64,000 bases of DNA from Actinacidiphila alni (GTDB lineage: Bacteria > Actinomycetota > Actinomycetes > Streptomycetales > Streptomycetaceae). Under the pieces are notes generated by a model that ran no database searches, had not been told where the DNA came from, and saw only the letters and a list, made by a program, of their open reading frames with translations. Positions 43,221 to 52,651 of the stretch are shown here, one piece after another (positions within the stretch are counted from its first letter, which is position 1; each line of letters begins with the position of its first letter). The stretch lies in the NCBI RefSeq assembly GCF_900112845.1, contig NZ_FONG01000028.1, forward strand, positions 1 through 64,000, read 5' to 3'. A program made the translations under genes and the position numbers.

Positions 43221-44636
43221 ATGGCCAGGTACGAGTCGGTCCTCGACACCGTCGGTGGGACCCCGCTGATCCGGCTCACCCGAGCCGCCGCGGGACTGCG
43301 CCCGCGCATCTACGTCAAGCCCGAGTGGCAGAATCCCGGCGGCAGCGTGAAGGACCGGGCGGCGCTGTGGATGCTGCGCCGGGCGGAGGCCGACGGGTCA
43401 CTGCGTCCGGGCGGCACCGTCGTCGAGGTGACCAGCGGCAACACCGGTATCGGCCTTGCTCTCGTGGCCGCACGGCTCGGCTACCGCACGGTGGTCTTCA
43501 CCAGCTCCGGGACCTCCCGGGAGAAGCGTGACCAACTCGCCGCCTACGGTGCCGAGGTCCGGCTGGTCGACGCCTTCGTCCCGCGGGAACACCCGGACAG
43601 CATGCGCTCCCGAGGCGCCCGGTTCGCCGCCGAGACCCCCGGCGCCTGGTTCGTCGACCAGTACGACAACCCGGCCAACCCGGCGGCGCACATCGCCACC
43701 ACGGGCCCGGAGATCTGGGCGGACACCAACGGCGAGGTCACCCACTTCGTCGCCACGGTCGGCACCGGCGGCACGATCTCGGGCACCGGCCGCTACCTCA
43801 GGGAGGCGAGCGACGGCCGGGTGCGTGTCATCGGCGCCGATCCCGCCACTTCGCTCTACGCCGGCGGCGACGGCAGCCAGAAGGCCGTCGAAGGCGCGGG
43901 ACACGTCCTCCACCCTGACGCCGCGGCCGACGTCTGGCCACAAGCCCTCGACACCGACGTGATCGACCGGTTCATCGCCGTCCACGACCAGGACGCGATC
44001 GACGCGGTGCGGCGGCTGGCCCGCACTGAAGGCATCCTCGCGGGCGGCTCGTCGGGCGTCGCCCTGGTCGCGGCCTTTCGCGTCGCCGAGGACCTCACGG
44101 AGGACGACACCGTGGTGGTCCTGCTGCCGGATTCGGGACGCGCCTATCTCTCGACGTACTTCAACGACCAGTGGCTCTGCGCGAACGGCTTCCGCGGTCC
44201 CGCGCCCGCGGAGGGCCCGGTCGTCGGCGACGAGGCCTGCGTGGCCCGGCTCGTGGAGCGGGACGAACGACCGGCGGATGCCGTACGGCGGCTCGCGGCG
44301 GCCGGGGCGGCGGACGACGACGCGGTGCTTGTCGTGTACCCGCGTCCCCGGCGTCTGCTCGCCGCGCACCCTTCCGAACTCCTCGGCTGGACCACCGTCG
44401 GCCGGCTCCGCGCCGCCCCGTCGGTGAGCGATGCCGTCCGACCGCTCGGCCCCCGGCTGGGCATCGGCCTACCGCTGTCCGATCCCGCGGTGACCGGCTG
44501 GACAGCGGCGGACACCGAGGTCGCTCCGGTCCTCGACCGCGGACGAGTGACCGCGACATTGTCCCGCCGGACTCTGGCCGGTCCGCCGCCGACCACGCAG
44601 CCGCCGACCGCCTCTGACGGCGCCGACGTCGGGTGA
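43221..44636 (+). CDS. Cysteine synthase/cystathionine beta-synthase family PLP enzyme
   Basis: A 471-residue fold-type II PLP enzyme. The first 320 residues form the catalytic core: 'SVLDTVGGTPLIRL', PLP lysine Lys44 in 'GGSVKDRAA', 'TSGNTGIGLALVAARLG' and the phosphate loop 'GTGGTISGTG'. The C-terminal 140 residues resemble the CBS-domain extension of cystathionine beta-synthases but are divergent. AGGAG precedes ATG 43221 (GTG 43218 also possible). It would make cysteine or cystathionine from activated serine. It stands alone. Confidence 0.9.
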   Translation: MARYESVLDTVGGTPLIRLTRAAAGLRPRIYVKPEWQNPGGSVKDRAALWMLRRAEADGSLRPGGTVVEVTSGNTGIGLALVAARLGYRTVVFTSSGTSREKRDQLAAYGAEVRLVDAFVPREHPDSMRSRGARFAAETPGAWFVDQYDNPANPAAHIATTGPEIWADTNGEVTHFVATVGTGGTISGTGRYLREASDGRVRVIGADPATSLYAGGDGSQKAVEGAGHVLHPDAAADVWPQALDTDVIDRFIAVHDQDAIDAVRRLARTEGILAGGSSGVALVAAFRVAEDLTEDDTVVVLLPDSGRAYLSTYFNDQWLCANGFRGPAPAEGPVVGDEACVARLVERDERPADAVRRLAAAGAADDDAVLVVYPRPRRLLAAHPSELLGWTTVGRLRAAPSVSDAVRPLGPRLGIGLPLSDPAVTGWTAADTEVAPVLDRGRVTATLSRRTLAGPPPTTQPPTASDGADVG

Positions 44637-44957
44637 CCGGCCGCGGAGCGAGGACGGGACCAGAACGACCTCGCCGGTTGAACCGTTCGCGGATCACGAC
44701 TGCCGCCTGGCCGTCCACAGTTCGCAGCACGTAGGTCCTTGCGGCACAGCGGCCGGCCCTGGGCCAGGGGGCCGAAGTCCGGATTGCGGCGTGCGCGAGC
44801 TCGGATTTTTCCGCACGTGCCGTGCGGGGCGGGAGTGGAATGCTGGCAGGAATAGACACTCTCATCCGGGGAGTTGCGGGGTCGGCGTCCTCAGGGGGGG
44901 ACGCCGGCCTCGTGCCCCGTCCGTCCACTGTCCCGCGAGTGGTTCAGCCTTCGTGGC
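44637..44957. other. 321-bp convergent intergenic region
   Basis: Lies between two converging genes. No coding sequence, repeat or strong hairpin was found. Confidence 0.5.
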
Positions 44958-46835
44958 CTACGCCCGCCCCACCGGCTGACCGTCCGGCGCCGCGGGCGGT
45001 GCGTCCGGGTGGTCGTCGAACCAGGCGAGGCCGCTGGGATCGAGGTGGTGCCGGGCGCGGGTGACGGCGACGTAGGCGAGGCGGGCCTCGGCCGGGCCGA
45101 CCGGGCGGAGGACCGGACGGCCGTGGTCGTCGGTCTCCTCGCCCGGTACGGGTTCAAAATCCGGCGCGATGCGCACGGTGTCCCACTCGCGGCCCTTGGC
45201 CTTGTGCGCCGTGGAGACCACGACATCGGCCCGGCGTTCGTCGTCGAGCCGACGGACGGCGCGCAGGACGAGATCCACGCCGTGCTCGTCGATGATCTCG
45301 ACCAGGGGCAGCAGGTCGTGCCCCGACGGGTCGTCCTCGGCGTACTCGCGCAGCTCCTGCCAGGTGCCGAAGAGCACCAGATCCCGGTGACCGGCGCGGC
45401 CACCCGCCTTGAGCTGCCCGGCGGCGACAGCGAGATCCTCGAGCGCCCTGCCGCCGCCGACGAGCCCGACGCTGCGGTTGCCGGCGAGCAGATCGAGCAC
45501 GGCAAGCATCGCGCCGACATTGGTACGGCACAGAACGGCGTCCGGCGAGGCGGCCGGGCCGATGGTCGTGTCCAGACCGGGGTCCCCGCGGAGCCGGACG
45601 GGGGAGTCGACGACGGTCAGCCATCTGTTGGCCTGCCGCGCCAGGGCGGGCCCGAAGCGGAAGGACTGCGACAGGACGAGATGCAGGCCCGCGAAGCCGG
45701 CCATCACGTCGCGGGCGCCGCGCCAGCCGTAGATCGCCTGCGCGGAGTCGCCGACCATCACGAGCTGGGCGTGTCCCCGCTGGGCGTTGAACACCTGCTC
45801 CAGCACGGGGTTGGTGTCCTGCGCCTCGTCCAGGAGCAGGAAGTCGCCCGCTATCCGCGGTTCGGTCATCGCCCACATCTTGAAATAGTGGTCGTGCTCG
45901 AAGCGCATCGCGTCGCCGGACGGGTCCTGCAGATCCCGCCACGCCCGTACGGCGTACGGCAGCACGACCTCGGCGAGCCGCGCGTACTCCTCCTCGCCGG
46001 CGAGTCCTCGCAACCACGGCACGTGGTGCAGGGCCGGCTCCGGGTCGGCGGACTGGCAGAAGGCCCGCACGGTACGGACCATGGCGTAGGCGAGTCCGCG
46101 GTTGGTGACCGTGCGGTCCCCGATCGGCACCTCCATGGCCGGCGCGATACCGAGGGCGGCGCCGGCCTGCCAGGCGGGTTTGCGCGGTGCCTGGAGCCGC
46201 CTCTCGAAACGCCGGCCGACGGCCGCGTGGGCGAGGGAGTGCGCGGTCCGGCACGCCACGTTCCGCGGGAATCTCATGGCCGCGGCGTCCGCGATGGGCC
46301 GGTTGAAGGCGAAGTACTGACCGCGCCGCCCCGCGGACGCCGCCGCCGCGGCGAGGAGCAGCAACGTCGTGGTCTTCCCCGTCCCCGCGCCGGCCTGCAG
46401 TGCCATGTGCCCGCCGGAGCCGAACGCCTCGCTCGCCGCGCGCTGTTCCTCGGTCACCCGGACACCGGAGAGCACCCTGCGGTCCGCGTAGGACCGCGCG
46501 GCGCGGTCCGTACGTGGCGGCACCGTCGCGCCGACGGGCATGGTCCGCGTGTCGGCCAGCCATCGGTCGGCCGCGGACACCGCTTCCCGCACCACATGCA
46601 GGTCCGCGGCGGCCAGCGTCCGCACGCCCAGCCGGACGGCCAGTTCGGCCCGCACCGCGGCTGCGGTGAGGCCGGTCGCGCGGGTCAGCTCCCCGATCAG
46701 CCGCCGCAGGTCGGCCGCGGGATTCCAGGTCAGCCCGGGATGGCGCACAGGCGCGTCGGCCCGCTCCGGCCGGCCGAACAGGCCGGGCTGCCCGTCGTCA
46801 TCCTCCGGGGCCGTCTTGCGCTGTGGGCTGCTCAC
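44958..46835 (-). CDS. UvrD/Rep-like superfamily 1 DNA helicase
   Basis: About 625 residues. Walker A 'AGAGTGKTTTLLLLAAAA' (Lys154), Walker B 'DFLLLDEAQDTNPVLEQVF', motif III 'GDSAQAIYGWRGARD', motif IV 'SQSFRFG', motif V 'VVVSTAHKAKGREWDTVRI' and motif VI 'YVAVTRARHHL' are all present, so it is an ATP-driven 3'-5' helicase. The first 120 residues are an extra N-terminal region unlike UvrD. GTG 46835 follows GAGG by 5 nt; GTG 46841 is the longest form. Role in repair is inferred from family. Confidence 0.92.
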   Translation of the reverse strand: MSSPQRKTAPEDDDGQPGLFGRPERADAPVRHPGLTWNPAADLRRLIGELTRATGLTAAAVRAELAVRLGVRTLAAADLHVVREAVSAADRWLADTRTMPVGATVPPRTDRAARSYADRRVLSGVRVTEEQRAASEAFGSGGHMALQAGAGTGKTTTLLLLAAAAASAGRRGQYFAFNRPIADAAAMRFPRNVACRTAHSLAHAAVGRRFERRLQAPRKPAWQAGAALGIAPAMEVPIGDRTVTNRGLAYAMVRTVRAFCQSADPEPALHHVPWLRGLAGEEEYARLAEVVLPYAVRAWRDLQDPSGDAMRFEHDHYFKMWAMTEPRIAGDFLLLDEAQDTNPVLEQVFNAQRGHAQLVMVGDSAQAIYGWRGARDVMAGFAGLHLVLSQSFRFGPALARQANRWLTVVDSPVRLRGDPGLDTTIGPAASPDAVLCRTNVGAMLAVLDLLAGNRSVGLVGGGRALEDLAVAAGQLKAGGRAGHRDLVLFGTWQELREYAEDDPSGHDLLPLVEIIDEHGVDLVLRAVRRLDDERRADVVVSTAHKAKGREWDTVRIAPDFEPVPGEETDDHGRPVLRPVGPAEARLAYVAVTRARHHLDPSGLAWFDDHPDAPPAAPDGQPVGRA

Positions 46836-46987
46836 ATCCACCTCGACAGGGACGCGGAATCAGGTCAGGCCCACGGTAATGGGCGGCACTGACACCGCGA
46901 TGCTGCGCGACGTGACGAACGTCCCAGGACAACTGGCGCAATTCCCCGGCCCCGACGGCCTGTTCTGCCCCGACCCGCCGCGGTGGT

Positions 46988-48655
46988 TCAGGCATCCGCC
47001 GCGGGATCGGTGGCCGGACCGGGGGGCGCGGCCGGGGCGGCGGGGAGGGTGAAGTCGACGCGGGTCCCGGGGGAGTGCTCCGGATCGACGCCGATCGTTC
47101 CACCGTGGAGTTCGACGACCTTCTTGCACATGGCCAGGCCGATGCCGTTTCCCTCGTACGTGTCCCGGGTGTGCAGCCGCTGGAAGATGACGAAGACGCG
47201 CTCGCTGAATTCGCGATCGATGCCGATGCCGTTGTCCGTCACGGAGAAGCGCCAGAAGTCTCCGTCGGGTTCGGCGGACACGTGGATGCGCGGCGGGTGA
47301 TCGGGCCGACGGAACTTGATCGCGTTGGACAGAAGATTCTGGAACAGCATGCCGAACTGTGTGGTGTCACCGGTGACGGTGGGGAGTTCGGTGCGGGTGA
47401 TCTCGGCGCCGGATTCCTCGACGGCCACGGCCAGGGCGTCCACGGTGGCGTCGTGGATCTGTTCCAGGTCGACGGGGACCTGGTCGTTGTGGAGGCGGCC
47501 CACCCGTGAGAAGGCCAGCAGGTCGTTGATGAGGGTCTGCATGCGGTTGGCGCCGTCGACGGCGAAGCCGATGTAGGTGCGGGCCCTGTCGTCCAGCTCG
47601 GACGCGTAGCGGCGTTCCAGCAACTGGCAGAACGAGGCGACCTTTCGCAGCGGCTCCTGCAGGTCGTGCGAGGCGACGTACGCGAACTGCTCCAGCTCGG
47701 AGTTGGAGCGCTGCAGATCCTCGGCCTGCTCCGTGAGCAGGCGGTGCGCGAGGTTGCTGGCAGCCAGTTCCTGCGACAGTCGGCGCCGCATCGTCTCGAC
47801 GTCGTCGCCGAGGCCGCGCAGGTCGGCGGGTCCGGTCGCCTCGATGGCGTGGCCGAAGTCGCCGTCGCTGACCTTGCGGGTGTCGCGGGACAACCGCAGC
47901 AGTGGCGAGGTGATACCGCGCCGCAGTCCTTCGACGGCGAGGACGGCGAGCAGCAGGATGACGAGGGCGGTGGCCGCGAAGATCCAGTCACGCAGGCGGG
48001 TGGTATGGCTGAGGCGCTGCCGGGCGGCCGAGCGCTCCGCACGCAGGTGGTCCTGCTGGGTCGCCGCAGCCTTGCGGATGCGGTCGAAGGACGTCTTTCC
48101 CGCCTCGACCTGGCCGGGACCGAGGGAGCGCACCGCGGACGGCGAGGCGCCCGCGACGGGTTCGGCGATCGTGCGCTGCCAGTCGCGCACCCGGTCGAGC
48201 ATCTGCTGGAGGTCCGCCTCGGCCCGGCGGTCGCCGGTGATGGCCGTACGGATCGCGGTGAGCGCGGTCTTCTCGTCGGCGAGACCTTGGGTGTAGGGCT
48301 GCAGGAACGTGCGACGGCCGGAGAGGGCGTAACCCCGCACTCCGGTCTCCTGGTTGATGACCGCCATCTCCAGGCGGACGGAGTTGACCAGGGCGGGCGA
48401 GGTGTGGTCGACCATGTCGGAGGTCACGGACGATGAATGGGCGAGCGTCCAGCCGCCGACCACGCCGAGCGCCGCCAGCACCAGCAGTGCCACGCCCGAC
48501 ACCACGGCGAGCCAGCGGCCGGTGGTCCACCGCTCGACCCGGGACCGCGCGGGGGCCGAACCCGCGTCGCTGTCGGGGCCGACCCGCGGGAGGGGCACCG
48601 CCGCGGAGTCCGTACCCCGTTCCTCGACAACCCCAGCCGGAGTCCGTGCTGCCAT
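46988..48655 (-). CDS. CHASE3-HAMP sensor histidine kinase
   Basis: A 555-residue membrane kinase. TM1 about 48-71 and TM2 about 222-243 flank an extracellular CHASE3-like helical domain ('EMAVINQETGVRGYALSGRR'). A HAMP domain follows, then a dimerisation helix with phospho-acceptor His330 in 'ASHDLQEPLRKV', and an ATPase domain with 'NLLSNAIKF', 'VTDNGIGID' and 'GNGIGLAMCKKVVELHGG'. ATG 48655 follows GGGAGGG. The SHDLQEPL motif places it among phytochrome-like kinases that use Rcp1-type single-domain regulators, and such a gene is divergent at 48826. Confidence 0.93.
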   Translation of the reverse strand: MAARTPAGVVEERGTDSAAVPLPRVGPDSDAGSAPARSRVERWTTGRWLAVVSGVALLVLAALGVVGGWTLAHSSSVTSDMVDHTSPALVNSVRLEMAVINQETGVRGYALSGRRTFLQPYTQGLADEKTALTAIRTAITGDRRAEADLQQMLDRVRDWQRTIAEPVAGASPSAVRSLGPGQVEAGKTSFDRIRKAAATQQDHLRAERSAARQRLSHTTRLRDWIFAATALVILLLAVLAVEGLRRGITSPLLRLSRDTRKVSDGDFGHAIEATGPADLRGLGDDVETMRRRLSQELAASNLAHRLLTEQAEDLQRSNSELEQFAYVASHDLQEPLRKVASFCQLLERRYASELDDRARTYIGFAVDGANRMQTLINDLLAFSRVGRLHNDQVPVDLEQIHDATVDALAVAVEESGAEITRTELPTVTGDTTQFGMLFQNLLSNAIKFRRPDHPPRIHVSAEPDGDFWRFSVTDNGIGIDREFSERVFVIFQRLHTRDTYEGNGIGLAMCKKVVELHGGTIGVDPEHSPGTRVDFTLPAAPAAPPGPATDPAADA

Positions 48656-48825
48656 GGTCCGTCCCTCCCCGCGCCTGACCACCCGCTACGGGGGCAGCCG
48701 AACAGTACACGGCCCGGAACACCGCACGACAACAAAGGTTGTCGAACGCTCGTGGTTGCCCGTAAGGTCCGGTCAGGTGCGGAGGGCCTTCGCCGTCACC
48801 TCCGACCCAGCACTTGGAGCCGAAC

Positions 48826-49260
48826 ATGATCGTCGCCCCCGGGCGTGCCGATGACATCCTCCTCGTCGAGGACGACGCCGCCGACGCGTTGCTCATCGAA
48901 GAGGCCCTCCAGGAGAGCCGGACCGGACGGCGGCTGACGCAGGTCACCGACGGGGTCGCGGCGCTTGACTATCTGCGCGACCCCGCGAACGACCTGCCCG
49001 ACCTGATCGTCCTGGACCTCAACATGCCCCGGATGAACGGCCGTGAGCTGCTCGCCGTCCTCAAGCAGGACGAGCGTCTGCGGATCATTCCGACCGTCGT
49101 CCTGACCACGTCCTCCGCGCCGGAGGATGTGGAAGCCGCCTATCGCCGGCACGCCAACGCCTATGTGACCAAGCCGGTGAACCTCGACGAATTCACCGCG
49201 GCCGTCAGCAAGATCGACATGTTCTACCTGGACATGGCGACGCGCTTCCCGCGCGTCTGA
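48826..49260 (+). CDS. Single-domain response regulator (Rcp1-like)
   Basis: A 144-residue receiver domain without output domain. Acidic pocket Glu15-Asp16-Asp17, phospho-acceptor Asp64 in 'IVLDLNMPRMNG', Thr94/Thr95 and Lys116 in 'YVTKPVNL' are all in place. The layout with 'LIEEALQES' and 'YLRDPANDLPDLIVLDLNMP' is typical of Rcp1 regulators. ATG 48826 has GGAG at 7 nt. It is divergent from the CHASE3-HAMP kinase, so they most likely form a pair; the downstream target may be one of the nearby partner-switch proteins. Confidence 0.92.
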   Translation: MIVAPGRADDILLVEDDAADALLIEEALQESRTGRRLTQVTDGVAALDYLRDPANDLPDLIVLDLNMPRMNGRELLAVLKQDERLRIIPTVVLTTSSAPEDVEAAYRRHANAYVTKPVNLDEFTAAVSKIDMFYLDMATRFPRV

Positions 49261-49303
49261 GGCTGTCGGCGGCGTTCTTCGGGGCGCCTGCGCCGCGGCA
49301 GGG

Positions 49304-49702
49304 TCAGGCGCCGGCCGCGTCGAGCGGAAGGCGCGCGCTGACGTGCTTGCCGGGGCGCCGTGGCGTGACGGTGTAGCCGCCGCACAGTACGGCGACGATC
49401 TCCATTCCGTGCCGCCCGATCCTCGTGGGATCCGGCCCCATCGCCACCGGCGCGTCGGACGAGGTGTCCCACACCGAGATCTCGACGGCGCGGCCATCGA
49501 TCCGCAGTTCCACCCCGCACGGGCCGTCGGTGTGCCGCACGGCGTTGGTGACCAGTTCTGACACCACCAGCACCGCCCGCTCGACGGTGTCCTCCCGCAC
49601 CGCGGCACCGCCGGTCCCGGCTCCGCGCAGGAAGGAATTGGTGAGAAGCCGGGCCGCGGCGATCGCGCCGCTCGTCCCCGCGAACTCCTTGCTGATCCGC
49701 AT
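49304..49702 (-). CDS. RsbW-like anti-sigma ATPase
   Basis: A 132-residue GHKL ATPase. N-box 'ELVTNAVRHT' (49-58), 'VWDTSSDAPV' (from 78) and 'GRHGMEIVAVLCGGYTVTPR' (from 96). It is the closest full-length relative of the truncated ATPase at 26592, including the DNA upstream. ATG 49702 follows a GGAAATG site; an in-frame ATG at 49771 also exists and its leader is conserved in the 26592 copy. It converges with the Rcp1-like gene (43 nt apart). A SigB-like promoter precedes it. Confidence 0.88.
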   Translation of the reverse strand: MRISKEFAGTSGAIAAARLLTNSFLRGAGTGGAAVREDTVERAVLVVSELVTNAVRHTDGPCGVELRIDGRAVEISVWDTSSDAPVAMGPDPTRIGRHGMEIVAVLCGGYTVTPRRPGKHVSARLPLDAAGA

Positions 49703-49798
49703 GTCACCATTTCCCGCGTCCGGCCCTCGGCCACGGTCGAAGTGGTCCACCGTCACGCGTTCAGGACGCATAGTGCCCCCGTCAGGTTCAGGTCCCGC

Positions 49799-49822
49799 CT
49801 ACCCCGGTACGCCCCGCTACGC
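49799..49822 (-). promoter_or_regulatory. Candidate SigB-type promoter for anti-sigma ATPase
   Basis: Minus strand GCGT (49822-49819), 14-nt spacer, GGGTAG (49804-49799). Same geometry and surrounding bases as the promoter at 26977-27000. Confidence 0.5.
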
Positions 49823-49963
49823 CGAACTATCGCACCGTGACGGCTCCTGTGGCACCGGCTTTCCCGAAGCCGTGCACACCAATCCTTCACAAGGGGCCGG
49901 CGCTGTCGGCTCGTTGCCCGCGCCGGACGGCAGGAAGCTTGCGGGGGCGGAGGTCGGGCCGGC

Positions 49964-50326
49964 TCAGCTGTTTGTACGGCCCCGCATCGCCTCCACGGCC
50001 TGGTCACGGGAGTCGTAGACGGGCAGGGACTGCTCCGTCGCGGTCATCCGGAGCAGGAGGACGACCTGCTGGCTGGGCGCCACCAGGGCGATCGATCCGC
50101 CGGCTTCCTTCGCGCGCCGTTGCAGCCGTAGCAGGGCGTTCAAGCCTGTCGAGTCGCAGAATTCGAGTCCGGACAGGTCCAGGACGAGAAGCGAATGGGT
50201 CTCGAGGGCGGCCGTCGCGCTGTTGTAGAAACCGGGCGTCGTCACGTGGTCCAGTTCCCCTTCCGGGGCCAGGATCGCGACATCTCCGCTTGCCTCACCG
50301 CTCACCATGCTCATGCTCTCGGACAT
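49964..50326 (-). CDS. STAS-domain anti-anti-sigma factor
   Basis: A 120-residue canonical SpoIIAA/RsbV-like protein. 'VAILAPEGELDHVTTPGFYN' and 'VLDLSGLEFCDSTGLNALLR' with the phospho-site Ser59 in DST (58-60) are textbook matches. ATG 50326 follows GGGGAGGAG. It lies upstream of the ATPase gene at 49304 on the same strand, separated by its promoter region. It would relieve sigma factor inhibition when dephosphorylated by SpoIIE-type phosphatases such as those in this window. Confidence 0.92.
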   Translation of the reverse strand: MSESMSMVSGEASGDVAILAPEGELDHVTTPGFYNSATAALETHSLLVLDLSGLEFCDSTGLNALLRLQRRAKEAGGSIALVAPSQQVVLLLRMTATEQSLPVYDSRDQAVEAMRGRTNS

Positions 50327-50648
50327 GTGCCGGTCTCCTCCCCATCACCGCATACGACGTCATCGAGTCCGGCATCGGTCAGGACGCCTGCTCCATACAT
50401 CAGTCTGCGTCATCCGCGCATACGGCCACATCAGCCACCGTTCCGGCTACCCGTACCCGCCGCGGACATTCGCCGGGAAACGACAGGTCGCACGTATCGG
50501 GTCGTCTGGAACCGTCCGCCGGGACGCATTTCCCGAGTGGTCTTGTCGGCGCCGGCAGCGTTCCGTACGACGGTCAGGACCCGTTCTCCTGCGGCTGCGC
50601 CACGGGCTGAAAGACGCCGATACGCGCACGCGGTGCGGGGAGCCGGTG
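50327..50648. other. 322-bp intergenic region
   Basis: No gene is recognised on either strand. It holds the leader and promoter of the STAS gene at 50326. Confidence 0.5.
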
Positions 50649-51026
50649 TTACGCGGCGGTCCGATCCCGGCCCCGCTGTTCGGACCCCTCGCCCTGGGCA
50701 AGGAGACGCTCCAGGCGGTCCGCGAGGACGTCGCCGTCCGGGCAGAATTCCTCGGCCGCGCAGTCCCGGCAGCCGTCGAGATGCCGCATCGCGGACCGGA
50801 ACGCATGGGCGAGCTCGGTGAACCACCAGGTCGCGGACCCATCGGCGCGGCGCAGGGGAACGACCGTCCCGCCGGGGCCATGGCCCGCCTCCACGAGCAA
50901 GCCGTTGCACAGGAGTGCGGCCCCCGTGGAAGGGTCGGTCAGGACCGGTTCGGCCGAGTCGCTGTCGGACGCGCCGATGGCCGGACAGGGCCGCACATGC
51001 GGGCACCAAGGGGATGTGGCGCTCAT
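50649..51026 (-). CDS. DUF5999-like protein with extra Cys-rich C-terminus
   Basis: A 125-residue protein. The first 65 residues follow the DUF5999 pattern ('CPHVRPCPAIGASDSDSAEP', 'GAALLCNGLLVEAGHGPGGT'). The rest adds 'FRSAMRHLDGCRDCAAEEFC', where His-x3-Cys-x2-Cys-x5-Cys could bind zinc or an iron-sulfur centre. ATG 51026 has GGAG upstream. DUF5999 proteins are small streptomycete proteins of unknown role; the added cysteine motif is unusual in my knowledge. Confidence 0.7.
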   Translation of the reverse strand: MSATSPWCPHVRPCPAIGASDSDSAEPVLTDPSTGAALLCNGLLVEAGHGPGGTVVPLRRADGSATWWFTELAHAFRSAMRHLDGCRDCAAEEFCPDGDVLADRLERLLAQGEGSEQRGRDRTAA

Positions 51027-51317
51027 GACAATTCTCTCCTCCGGGGGCGGGCGTAGTGGTGGCACGCGACAGGGGCCGTCGACGCGGTGCCGTCCCTGCC
51101 CGGTGCGGTGACCGGCGGGGTCCGAATGCGCCGACTTGTCGGTGCGGATTCCCCTGCTCCGGGCGGCTATGCAGATGAGTCTTCGCCCGTCACCGCTCCC
51201 CACGACGTCGACGGCCGCGCATGGATCCGCCGAAGCGTCGTGCCGCCTTTCTGTGTACTCCCGCGCTCCGTGAGCAGCAGTATTTCGATGCTTCTTTCGA
51301 TGAGGGTGAGGGCGGGC

Positions 51318-51746
51318 GTGGACGGTAGAACGGGTGACAGCGGCAGCGGTCGGGCGAGTCAGGGCACCGACAACGGCGCGGGGCGAGCGGGCAGAAGCGG
51401 CGAGCGGCGCACCGTAGTGATCGCGGGAGCGGCCGAGCTGGACTGGGAAGGTTCGCAGAAGTTCGGCGCGGAACTGCAGGCCGCGGTCGACGACGGAGCC
51501 GACACCGTGGTCGCGGACCTGTCCGGGACCGTGTTCGCCGACTCCACCGTGCTGCTCGGACTGCTCACCGCGCACACCGATCTGACCGCGCGCGGAGGAC
51601 GGCTGATCATCAGCGGCCCGCTCGCGCCACCCGTGCGGATGCTCTTCAAGGTGACGGGGGTGTCCGAGCACGTGGACTACGCCGATTCCGTGGACGCGGC
51701 CAAGGCGGGCACGGTCAGGACGTCCACGCCCGATCCTGCATCGTGA
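51318..51746 (+). CDS. STAS-domain protein
   Basis: A 142-residue STAS protein with a disordered Gly/Ser-rich first 30 residues, then 'VVIAGAAELDWEGSQKFGAE' and 'VADLSGTVFADSTVLLGLL' with phospho-site Ser76 in DST (75-77), ending in a 'FKVTGVSEHVDYADS' helix. GTG 51318 with GAGGGCGG upstream is preferred; ATG 51300 and ATG 51288 are alternatives. Likely an anti-anti-sigma factor. It is divergent from the DUF5999-like gene. Confidence 0.85.
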   Translation: MDGRTGDSGSGRASQGTDNGAGRAGRSGERRTVVIAGAAELDWEGSQKFGAELQAAVDDGADTVVADLSGTVFADSTVLLGLLTAHTDLTARGGRLIISGPLAPPVRMLFKVTGVSEHVDYADSVDAAKAGTVRTSTPDPAS

Positions 51747-51855
51747 CGCGCCACCCGTCCGCGGCCGGGCGCCGCCCCCCAGGCGTCTCCGTACGCCGAG
51801 CGGGCAGCCGTCCCACGGCGGAACACCCCAATGCGATGGAGAGGACCGAATCGGC

Positions 51856-52086
51856 GTGAGTGACCTGGAAGATGCGACACCGGCCACCGTGACGCAGGAA
51901 CTTCCCGTCCTCGACTACAAACACCTGCCGCGGCTCGAGATCGAACGTCACGTCCTCGGACTCGACGAGGACGCCACCGCGGTCCTGCTGCGTTACGAGT
52001 GCGACCACCGTGCCCGTACGCCCGTCATACGGCTGCTCACCGCGCGCCTGCGGCACCTACGGGCCGACCGTCGCAAGCAGCCGTGA
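51856..52086 (+). CDS. Small hypothetical protein
   Basis: A 76-residue protein from GTG 51856 with GAGAGGA upstream: 'DLEDATPATVTQELPVLDYK' then 'RLEIERHVLGLDEDATAVLL' and a basic C-terminus ('RLLTARLRHLRADRRK'). It follows the STAS gene by 109 nt on the same strand. No family recognised; good codon bias supports it. Confidence 0.65.
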   Translation: MSDLEDATPATVTQELPVLDYKHLPRLEIERHVLGLDEDATAVLLRYECDHRARTPVIRLLTARLRHLRADRRKQP

Positions 52087-52195
52087 CGGCCGCACCGGGG
52101 CGACGGGCCGGGAAGCCCGGGTGCCGGGTGCGTGCCGGCCTGCGACGAGCGGGGGAACGCCTCCGTCGCGGGGGCCGTCCGCCCCGCCGGAGCGG

Positions 52196-52651
52196 TCACT
52201 CCCGACCGGGCGGCCGGGCCGAGTGGTCGGGATGGCCGTGGGTGCGACGGGACTCCTTCATCTCGGCCTCCTGGATATGGCGCCTGCCGTCCGCCAGGTC
52301 CGCGCGGATCCGCTCCTCGATACGGCGGAAGGGTTCGTAGTACGTGTCGTCGTACGCCTCGACCATCTGGAAGGTCCAGTAACCCGGCAGCACATTGCGG
52401 CCGACGACCTCGTGTTCGAGCAGATCCGCATGGTCGGTATGGCCCGCCTCCCGCAGACGCGTCACCGCCTCGCCCAGCCGCAGGTCCGCCCCGCCGGTGA
52501 GCTGGTGGAAGTCGTAGAGCCTGCCACGGGCCCGCTCCACCGTCTCCAGAGCCTCCGAGAGGATTCCGAGGGCCTCCACCGACGCGTCGGTCATGCCGGG
52601 CGGACGCCGATTCGCTGCCTCGGGGCTTCGGGTCTGTTCGTCATGGGTCAT
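52196..52651 (-). CDS. Hypothetical helical protein
   Basis: A 151-residue mostly helical protein. 'VEALGILSEALETVERARGR' and 'LYDFHQLTGGADLRLGEAVT' are followed by 'LLEHEVVGRNVLPGYWTFQM' and 'VEAYDDTYYEPFRRIEERIR', ending in a His/Arg/Pro-rich tail. ATG 52651 follows GGGAAGG. The strong, conserved-looking aromatic and acidic pattern suggests a defined domain, but I cannot name it. Confidence 0.7.
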   Translation of the reverse strand: MTHDEQTRSPEAANRRPPGMTDASVEALGILSEALETVERARGRLYDFHQLTGGADLRLGEAVTRLREAGHTDHADLLEHEVVGRNVLPGYWTFQMVEAYDDTYYEPFRRIEERIRADLADGRRHIQEAEMKESRRTHGHPDHSARPPGRE

